Assembly: GCA_947057875.1 (NCBI GenBank) | Contig: CAMSEX010000002.1 | Location: 1 to 33,007 of the forward strand | Direction of reading: 5' to 3' | Origin: an uncultured Clostridium sp. | Lineage (GTDB): Bacteria; Bacillota; Clostridia; TANB77; CAG-508 | DNA: 33,007 nucleotides | Part shown: positions 25,204 to 31,196 of the stretch, piece after piece | How the letters are laid out: each line of letters starts with the position of its first letter | How positions within the stretch are numbered: the stretch's first letter is position 1 | The notes under the pieces: generated by a model | What the model saw: only the letters and a program-made list of their open reading frames with translations | The model's database searches: none | Told to the model about the DNA's origin: nothing | Position numbers and translations under genes: made by a program

Positions 25204-25829
25204 CTACATTACTCTAATAAATTTATCTCCTAAAATTTCACATTCTAAGATTTTAAAGTTCAAATTTTCTCTTTGAGACAACATCTCTACCCATTTTTCT
25301 TGTGTCATATCCAGCATTAAAACTACATTTTCTCCAAAAATAGTATCTACTATTTGAACTTTATTTTGTTTCAAATAATATCTTAATTTTTCCAAATCCG
25401 CATAGCTTACCACCATTTGCACTTCTTTTCCAAATTCCTTCTCTACTAAATTCGCCTTGTTTAATGCCTCTTGCAATGCTACTGTATAAGCTTTGACCAG
25501 CCCTCCTGTACCGAAGCAAAATCCCACCAAAATAACGTGTCACAATTACCAAAACATTGGACAAATTCTGTCCAGACAAGACATTTAACATTGGTGCACC
25601 TGCCGTTCCAGAAGGTTCTCCATCATCGCTAAAACGCTCTATCATTCCGCTCTTGGTTCATAATGCGAAAAGCATAACAATGATGTCTAGCATCAAAATA
25701 ATTTTTATTAACCTGTTTGATTAAAAACTCAGCCTCTTCCACACTTTCGGTATAAAATAAATGAGCAATAAATTTCGACTTTTTCTCTACAATTTCTGCC
25801 TTTATATTTTTGTCAATTGTTTTAAACAT
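25204..25829 (-). CDS. YigZ/IMPACT-family protein with two +1 shifts at CGG
   Basis: A 207-residue YigZ (UPF0029/IMPACT) protein whose three frames join at CGG. Frame 1: AEIVEKKSKFIAHL and RHHCYAFRI, ending MNQE. At 25647-25649 GAG CGG AAT becomes GAG C GGA ATG, giving MNQE-G-MIERFSDDGEPSGTAG, with the family signature SDDGEPSGTAG (Gly61). At 25511-25513 CTT CGG TAC becomes CTT C GGT ACA, giving RYFGGILL-G-TGGLVKAY, the second signature (Gly106). Length without the two C is 624 nt, matching the family. The ATG (25827-25829) follows GGAGGG and overlaps the end of the flavoprotein gene. Members may bind nucleic acid or affect translation; function uncertain. Confidence 0.9.
25510..25513 (-). 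other. CGGT +1 recoding site 6 (YigZ, second)
   Basis: CTT CGG TAC becomes CTT C GGT ACA, restoring FGGILLGTGGLV, a strongly conserved YigZ motif. Confidence 0.92.
25646..25649 (-). other. CGGA +1 recoding site 7 (YigZ, first)
   Basis: GAG CGG AAT becomes GAG C GGA ATG and brings SDDGEPSGTAG into frame. Unshifted translation stops within 6 codons. Confidence 0.9.
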
Positions 25830-27086
25830 GATTCCCTCCTGCCACAAAACCAGTAGAATACGCTATCTGTAAATTAAATCCACCAGTATAACTATCTACA
25901 TCAATCACTTCTCCAGCAAAAAACAAACCGTTCTACCTTCTTTGACTCCATTGTCTTTGGATCGATTTCCTTTACACAAATCCCACCAGCTGTTACAATC
26001 GCTTCTTCAATTGGCCTAAAACCTGTAATAGTCAGTTGAAAATTTTTCAGCAATTCTACCAATTTTGTCCTTTCTTCCTTCGTAATTTCATTTACCTTTT
26101 TTATAGGCTGAATTCCCGACAAATCTATAATACTACCAATCAACTTTTTTGGCAATAATTGATTTAAACTATTCTTAAATTCCTTGTTCTGGCATCCATC
26201 AAAATCACGTCTGATACGCTTATCCAAGTCCATGTTGTCAAGTGCTGGTTTCAAATCAATCTTTAATTTTATCTCTCCTCTTTTCAAGGACTTTTCAATA
26301 TTTTTTTCACGTAATAAATGTGCTGAAGAACTCAAAATCGTTGGACCACTTACTCCAAAATGAGTAAATAACATTTCCCCAAAATCCTCATATATTTTTT
26401 TTCGATTTTCTATATTTATCAATTGAATTTTCACATTTTTCAAGGATAATCCCATCAACGCTTGGCACAATTTTTGCTCTGCCTCCAATGGAACAATACT
26501 AGCCTTTGGTGGAATAATTGTATGACCTACCTTTTCCGCCAATTGGTACCCATCACCCGTAGAACCAGTTCCGTGGATAACTTTTTCCTCCTGTAGCTAA
26601 AATAACTTTATCAGCTTTTATTTCTTCGTTCGAGATACATCTTACCCCCACTATTCTTTGCACTTTCTCGCCCATTGTAGTACAAATTTCAGTTACTTGC
26701 CTATTTGTTTTTACTTCCACATGATGCCTTTTTAACTCCTTCTCAAAGCAATTTAACACACTCTCAGCTTTATCCGTTACAGGAAAAATTCGATTTCCTC
26801 TTTCTTTTTTTACCTCTAAACCATTTTCTTTTAGTATTTTAATGATATCTTGGTTCGTAAATTGTTCAAAACAGCTATACAAAAAACGTCCATTTCCTGG
26901 TGTATTTTGGATAAATTCACTCATCTGCAAAGAACTTGTAATATTACATCTTCCTTTTCCTGTAATTAATAATTTACGCCCCAAAGCCTTGTTTTTTTCT
27001 AATAAAATCACTTTATTTCCACTTTTAGCAGCAGAAATTGCAGCCATCATTCCTGCTGGTCCTCCGCCAATTATTACAACTTTCAT
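25822..27086 (-). CDS. BaiN/HI0933-family flavoprotein with two +1 shifts at CGG
   Basis: A 420-residue NAD(P)/FAD-dependent oxidoreductase. VVIIGGGPAG (residues 3-12) is the FAD Rossmann loop, GRKLLITGKGRCNIT follows, then LATGGKSYP. At 26571-26573 CCA CGG AAC becomes CCA C GGA ACT, giving SYP-G-TGSTGDGY (Gly172), invariant in the family. At 25928-25930 GAA CGG TTT becomes GAA C GGT TTG, giving VE-G-LFFAGEVIDVDSYTGGFNLQ (Gly386), the C-terminal FAD signature. The stop TAA is at 25822-25824, overlapping the YigZ ATG. Removing the two C leaves 1263 nt. The start ATG (27084-27086) follows GAGG. Relatives reduce unsaturated bile-acid or other substrates; the substrate here is unknown. Unshifted products lack most of the FAD domain. 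Confidence 0.9.
25927..25930 (-). other. CGGT +1 recoding site 8 (BaiN, second)
   Basis: GAA CGG TTT becomes GAA C GGT TTG, restoring GLFFAGEVIDVDSYTGG. The unshifted frame ends 9 codons later. Confidence 0.92.
26570..26573 (-). other. CGGA +1 recoding site 9 (BaiN, first)
   Basis: CCA CGG AAC becomes CCA C GGA ACT, restoring GGKSYPGTGSTGDGY. The unshifted frame stops 6 codons later at TGA. Confidence 0.92.
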
Positions 27087-27110
27087 ATTAACCTCATTTT
27101 CTTTAAAATT

Positions 27111-27248
27111 GGCAAAAGTCCGCATAAAACAGCGGACTTTTTTTCTTAAAAGTCAGAAAGTATTTCCAACAATCTCATTTTAATATCAAAAAGCATTTTT
27201 TCTTCGTTTCCAGAGTTTTGCTTCATCATATTTTCGGCAAGAGTCCGC
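27111..27248 (-). repeat. 13-nt direct repeat: tandem-CGG region and hairpin 3' arm
   Basis: GCGGACTCTTGCC (27248-27236, overlapping the second CGG codon of the small ORF) and GCGGACTTTTGCC (27123-27111, the hairpin 3' arm) differ at one base. The hairpin 5' arm can therefore pair with either, an antiterminator/terminator choice. Confidence 0.65.
27114..27141 (-). terminator. Attenuator-like hairpin before the BaiN gene
   Basis: On the minus strand AAAAGTCCGC (27141-27132) pairs perfectly with GCGGACTTTT (27123-27114), loop 8 nt, then GCC. The short U-run makes it a weak or conditional terminator. It begins directly after the stop of the small ORF (27146-27148). Confidence 0.7.
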
Positions 27249-27370
27249 CGTTCACGTACCTGCTCTGCTATTGTTAAATACTTGTCAATAGAGCAATTTG
27301 ATGTCAAAACACTGTTACAAAATCGAGCAGAAAGTACATTGATTTCTCTAAAATACTCTTCTTTCCTCAT
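27146..27370 (-). CDS. 74-codon leader-like ORF with tandem CGG CGG
   Basis: A short ORF starting at ATG 27368-27370 (GAGG 9 nt before), first gene after a perfect consensus promoter. The frame-0 product starts MRKEEYFREINVLSARF, contains SIDKYLTIAEQVRE and ends LEILSDF; it looks helical and I recognise no family. Codons 41-42 are CGG CGG, the only in-frame CGGs in the window not inside a recognisable family. If CGG causes a +1 shift here, GGC GGA follows and translation stops at TGA 27226-27228 after VREGGLLPKI. If CGG is read in frame, the ribosome stops at 27146, beside the 5' arm of the hairpin. It may be a real small protein or a regulatory leader peptide for the downstream operon. Confidence 0.6.
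   Translation of the reverse strand: MRKEEYFREINVLSARFCNSVLTSNCSIDKYLTIAEQVRERRTLAENMMKQNSGNEEKMLFDIKMRLLEILSDF
27245..27250 (-). other. Tandem CGG CGG codons in leader-like ORF
   Basis: GAA CGG CGG ACT, codons 41-42. A +1 shift gives GAA C GGC GGA CTC and a stop 8 codons on, unlike the nine other sites where the shift extends the protein. Confidence 0.7.
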
Positions 27371-27415
27371 CCTGTTTTTCCTCGCTTTCTTTTGACAATT
27401 ATATGTCTTTTTTTT

Positions 27416-27444
27416 ATTATACCATATTTTGTATATTATGTCAA
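27416..27444 (-). promoter_or_regulatory. Perfect consensus sigma-A promoter of the leader ORF operon
   Basis: TTGACA (27439-27444), exactly 17 nt, TATAAT (27416-27421) on the minus strand. It is the best promoter in the window and is divergent from the mutS2 promoter. Confidence 0.9.
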
Positions 27445-27487
27445 ATTTTTGTTTTACAACAAAATATTTTTCCTGAAAATAACTCAT

Positions 27488-27516
27488 TTGCTTTTTTTCG
27501 TATTTTGTGATATTAT
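27488..27516 (+). promoter_or_regulatory. Sigma-A promoter of mutS2
   Basis: TTGCTT (27488-27493), a 17-nt spacer, TATTAT (27511-27516), 23 nt before the ATG, with AAAGG between. Confidence 0.7.
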
Positions 27517-27539
27517 AAATAAAAGAAAGGACTCAAAAA

Positions 27540-29879
27540 ATGAATACAAAATCTCTTGAAAAATTAGAATTTGATAAAATACGCAAAATTTTAACAGAGT
27601 TTGCGTCTACTTATATTGGGAAAATTCAGGTATCTGAGTTGATGCCTTTTACAAATAAAAAAAATATTGAAAAAGCTCAAAAGCAAACAAGTGAAGCTAT
27701 CACACTTTTGTATCGCCTTGGAGCAGTTCCATTTAGTCAAATTGCAGATATTACTATTCACCTAAAACAACTCGAAAACAGCAATTCTTTAAATAGTAAA
27801 ATGCTTTTGGAGTTAAATCATATTTTACAAGTTTCACAAGAACTAAAATCCTATTTCTTTACAGAAATCGTCGATAGCACCGATTTCCCAAACTTGACAA
27901 ATTTCTTTGAAAATTTATATTCCAATCCAAGTATTGTAAAAGCCATTACAACTGCCATCATTGACGAAAATACAATTGATGACAATGCTTCAGTCACTTT
28001 AAAAAGCATTCGTAATAATATTCGCAAAAAAGAAGCTGAAATTCACACAAAACTACATTCCCTTTTGCATTCAAAATACATTCAAGAACCAATTGTAACC
28101 ATCCGAAATGGACGTTTTGTTATTCCTGTAAAAAGTGAATATCAATCTCAAGTAAAAGGATTTGTGCACGATACTTCTACCAGTGGTTCTACGGTATTTA
28201 TCGAACCTATGGCTATTTTTGAAATTAACAATGAAATTAGCAACTTGCACACAGAAGAAAGTATTGAAATCGAAAAAATTTTGATGAAGCTATCTTCCCT
28301 ATTTTTTGATTTAACTGATGAATTAAACAATACCACCAATTTAATTGGCTTACTTGATTTTATTTTTGCAAAAGCCAAATTTTCAAAAGAATTTGATTGT
28401 ACCGAACCTATAATAAATACTGAAAAATCCATATGTTTGATTGATTGTTTTCATCCACTCATTCCACTTGACAAAGTCGTAAAAAATACGATTGAACTTG
28501 GCAAAAACTTTACCAGTTTAATCATTACAGGTCCTAACACTGGTGGAAAAACGGTTGTTTTAAAAACGGTTGGATTACTTCATATAATGGGATTAGCAGG
28601 ACTTCATATTCCTGCTAAGTCTGGCAGTAGCATTTTTATATTTGACGAAATTTTTGCTGACATTGGAGATGAGCAAAGCATTTCAGATTCACTCAGCACT
28701 TTTTCCTCACACATAACCAATATTGCACATATTTTAGAAAAAGCAACCGAAAATAGTCTTGTTTTGCTTGACGAATTGGGTTCTGGAACTGACCCAATTG
28801 AAGGTTCTAGTTTAGCTATCTCCATTTTGGAACATTTTAATCATAAAAAAATTTTGACCATGGCAACTACACATTACCATGAAATTAAAAATTACGCATT
28901 AGTCACAGAAAATTTTGAAAATGCTAGTGTGGAATTTAATTTTGAAACTTTATCCCCTACTTACAAACTTCTAATTGGCGTTCCTGGTCGAAGCAATGCT
29001 TTTATTATTAGTGAAAAATTAGGTATTTCACAAACAATTATTAATCGTGCTAAAGATTTCATTGAAACCGACACCGCCAATATTGAAGATTTACTAAATG
29101 AAATTTATGAAAATAAACGACAAATAGAACTTGACAAATCAAAAATCGAAATTGATTTGCGTGAAACAGAAAAACTAAAAAATCAATATCAACTTGATTT
29201 TGAACAACTTACTAAAACAGAACATGAAATCATTGAAAAAGCTAAAATACAAGCACGAGAAATTTTACTAGAAGCTAAAGAAGATGCAAATAACATGATA
29301 CGTGAACTGGAACAACAACCAAATGCTAAAAAATCAAACCAAATTAGAAATACATTAAATCAAAAAATTGATAATTTGTCTTCTACCAAAAATTCTGTTC
29401 CAAAACAAGAAAAAACATTGCCAAAAAATGACGTAAAAGTTGGATTGACCGTGAAAATTCCGCGTTTGAACCAAATCGGAACTATTGTTTCTAACTTGAC
29501 AAAAAATAACACTGTTATGGTTCAAATTGGAAGTATGAAAACTTCTTTTAAATTAGAAGATTTAATTGAGGCAAAAAATAAACCTCAAAAACAGACTACT
29601 TTTTCTAATGCAAAACGTGAATTTAAAGTTTCCAGTATTTCTCCTGAAATCAATGTCATTGGAAAAAATGTGGAAGATGCTTGCTTTGTTGTTGACAAAT
29701 ATTTAGATAATTGTTCTTTAAATGGTTTGCAAAATGTGCAAATTGTGCATGGAAAAGGTACTGGAATATTAAGACGCGGAATTCATAACTTTTTAAAAAA
29801 TCACCCTCATGTCAAAAGTTTCCGTTTGGGAACTTTTGGTGAAGGTGAAGATGGTGTCACAATTGTGGAATTAAAATAA
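27540..29879 (+). CDS. mutS2: MutS2 endonuclease/ATPase
   Basis: A 779-residue MutS2 of standard length, which suppresses homologous recombination and acts in ribosome rescue in Firmicutes. Clamp/lever helices lead to the ATPase: ITGPNTGGKTVVLK (Walker A from residue 331), LVLLDELGSGTDPIEG (Walker B, near 405-420) and TTHYHEIK. A long coiled coil (about 520-600) precedes a KOW-like region (VGLTVKIPRLNQIGTIV). The C-terminal Smr nuclease domain (about 705-779) has VIGKNVEDA and IVHGKGTGILRRGI. It has its own promoter, no in-frame CGG in 779 codons, and its stop directly abuts that of the convergent prepilin-like gene. Confidence 0.97.
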   Translation: MNTKSLEKLEFDKIRKILTEFASTYIGKIQVSELMPFTNKKNIEKAQKQTSEAITLLYRLGAVPFSQIADITIHLKQLENSNSLNSKMLLELNHILQVSQELKSYFFTEIVDSTDFPNLTNFFENLYSNPSIVKAITTAIIDENTIDDNASVTLKSIRNNIRKKEAEIHTKLHSLLHSKYIQEPIVTIRNGRFVIPVKSEYQSQVKGFVHDTSTSGSTVFIEPMAIFEINNEISNLHTEESIEIEKILMKLSSLFFDLTDELNNTTNLIGLLDFIFAKAKFSKEFDCTEPIINTEKSICLIDCFHPLIPLDKVVKNTIELGKNFTSLIITGPNTGGKTVVLKTVGLLHIMGLAGLHIPAKSGSSIFIFDEIFADIGDEQSISDSLSTFSSHITNIAHILEKATENSLVLLDELGSGTDPIEGSSLAISILEHFNHKKILTMATTHYHEIKNYALVTENFENASVEFNFETLSPTYKLLIGVPGRSNAFIISEKLGISQTIINRAKDFIETDTANIEDLLNEIYENKRQIELDKSKIEIDLRETEKLKNQYQLDFEQLTKTEHEIIEKAKIQAREILLEAKEDANNMIRELEQQPNAKKSNQIRNTLNQKIDNLSSTKNSVPKQEKTLPKNDVKVGLTVKIPRLNQIGTIVSNLTKNNTVMVQIGSMKTSFKLEDLIEAKNKPQKQTTFSNAKREFKVSSISPEINVIGKNVEDACFVVDKYLDNCSLNGLQNVQIVHGKGTGILRRGIHNFLKNHPHVKSFRLGTFGEGEDGVTIVELK

Positions 29880-30332
29880 TTATTTATACAAACTTAAATT
29901 TACTTCCTTATAAGCAAGAGGAGTGGTATAATAATACTGCCCCTCTAATTCTGTTTTTTTAGCAGAATAAATGGTATGACTTACCTCATCAATATAATAA
30001 TCAGTCTGATTTAATGATAAATTTTCTAATTTATTCAAATCAATTTTGTGCAAATTTCCGCTGTTATTAGGGTTATAATTGACATTGTCTTGCGCATAAT
30101 TTTCAATTAATTCTTGAACATTTTTAGTCTCAGATGTAATCGGCAAACTTTTATTTTGCACATAAAAAATCGCTATTTTTTCATCTAATAACTCAATATC
30201 TGAACACATATCATAATAGCCTTTCATTTTAAAACTGGAACTAGATGAAAAAGATATACTTCCTACTATAATCGACATAATGATAATCGTTATAACCAGT
30301 ATCATTAGTGTAATTCCTTTTTGATTTTTCAT
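29880..30332 (-). CDS. Type IV prepilin-like protein lacking Glu5
   Basis: A 150-residue protein with a class-III prepilin-like start: KNQKG-ITLMILVITIIIMSIIVG, a short basic leader ending in Gly6 and a hydrophobic helix. The usual cleavage context is GFTLIE; here the position-5 glutamate is replaced by Ile, so subunit polymerisation through Glu5 is not expected. The rest is polar with IELLDEKIAIFYVQNKSLP and a Tyr-rich end (YDMC appears near residue 40). I chose the ATG at 30330-30332; an ATG upstream at 30351-30353 adds 7 residues. It may be a minor pseudopilin or a surface protein. Own promoter upstream. Confidence 0.55.
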   Translation of the reverse strand: MKNQKGITLMILVITIIIMSIIVGSISFSSSSSFKMKGYYDMCSDIELLDEKIAIFYVQNKSLPITSETKNVQELIENYAQDNVNYNPNNSGNLHKIDLNKLENLSLNQTDYYIDEVSHTIYSAKKTELEGQYYYTTPLAYKEVNLSLYK

Positions 30333-30367
30333 TTGATTTTCCCTCTCATACATTCAAACTTTTTATT

Positions 30368-30396
30368 ATTATAACATATACTTTTTGGAAAGTAAA
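30368..30396 (-). promoter_or_regulatory. Sigma-A promoter of the prepilin-like gene
   Basis: TTTACT (30391-30396), a 17-nt spacer and a perfect TATAAT (30368-30373) on the minus strand, right after the DUF5131 stop. Confidence 0.75.
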
Positions 30397-30401
30397 TCAT
30401 T

Positions 30402-31196
30402 TTATAGTAATTCAAAAAAATCAATTTGCTCTTTTTGTGGTAATTCTAATTTAAATTTTACTGGTTTCCCTTCATGATTTAATCCAGATTTATATGCCAT
30501 TTGATTTTGTAACTTTTTATTTGGCAAATGATATTGCTTCCCATCTTTGATAAATTCTGTACCTGTTTCAAAAAATTCAAAATTCACATCATGCAAAACA
30601 CATTCGTCATACAAACTCTTTACCCATTCATATTTTAAGGGACGACTTCCAACATAATTTTCTCCACCACAAGTCACTTGTTCTATGATATTTTTTTGTA
30701 AGTAATTTTCAATATGCACCTCATCTATAAATGGAGCCACCATAATTCCTTTATGTTTAAATGGTAAATCCAGCAAAATTGGAATTCGTTCATTAGCTCT
30801 TTTTTGGTTTTCACAAGTAACGCTAAAAAAAATATTTTCCCAACCTTCTCCCCAATTTTGTGGCAAACACTTTTCTACTCTTTGTGGACGTTTTGTCAGC
30901 AAATAAAATACGACATCTGAACGTTTCTTCATAATCTGCCATGCTTCCTCTCTCCACTCATCTGCTTCTTCTAAGAAAAAATCTGAAGTCATACATACAC
31001 GAACTTGCGCTCCACTTTTTATTTTATACATACCATCTTTATTTTTTTTAAGTGGATAGTCAAACTTATTTTTTACTTTATAAATATAGCTGCCATCTTG
31101 CTCACGCATTTCGTCTAAAAAATACATATAACAATTTTGGCAGCCTTCGCTAATTTTTCTACATCCATGCCACGGATTCCATATATTATGCATCAT
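30402..31196 (-). CDS. DUF5131 (phage Gp37/Gp68-like) family protein
   Basis: A 264-residue DUF5131 protein. Family features: NIWNPWHGC at the N-terminus with Cys12, Cys19 and Cys22 (C-x6-C-x2-C, a likely metal or iron-sulfur site), VCMTSDFFLEEADEWR, FYLLTKRPQR, FFSVTCENQKRANERIPILL, and VTCGGENYVGSRPLKYEW. Members occur in phages and bacterial genomes and are distantly like radical-SAM enzymes of the spore photoproduct lyase type; the reaction is unknown. The first ATG directly follows the ATPase stop (TAA ATG), with GGAG inside the ATPase end, so translation is coupled. A second ATG is one codon on. Confidence 0.88.
   Translation of the reverse strand: MMHNIWNPWHGCRKISEGCQNCYMYFLDEMREQDGSYIYKVKNKFDYPLKKNKDGMYKIKSGAQVRVCMTSDFFLEEADEWREEAWQIMKKRSDVVFYLLTKRPQRVEKCLPQNWGEGWENIFFSVTCENQKRANERIPILLDLPFKHKGIMVAPFIDEVHIENYLQKNIIEQVTCGGENYVGSRPLKYEWVKSLYDECVLHDVNFEFFETGTEFIKDGKQYHLPNKKLQNQMAYKSGLNHEGKPVKFKLELPQKEQIDFFELL

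Noticed and set aside
2637..26573. Explaining the nine frameshifts as sequencing or assembly errors.
   Set aside because: All nine are at in-frame CGG with the same surplus C, and many out-of-frame CGG triplets in the same genes are unaffected. Random or context-driven errors would not respect codon phase. Raw reads would settle it.
2637..26573. A plain reassignment of CGG to another amino acid (Trp, Gln or Gly as a triplet).
   Set aside because: Any triplet reading leaves the frame broken; all nine genes need one nucleotide removed, not a different residue.
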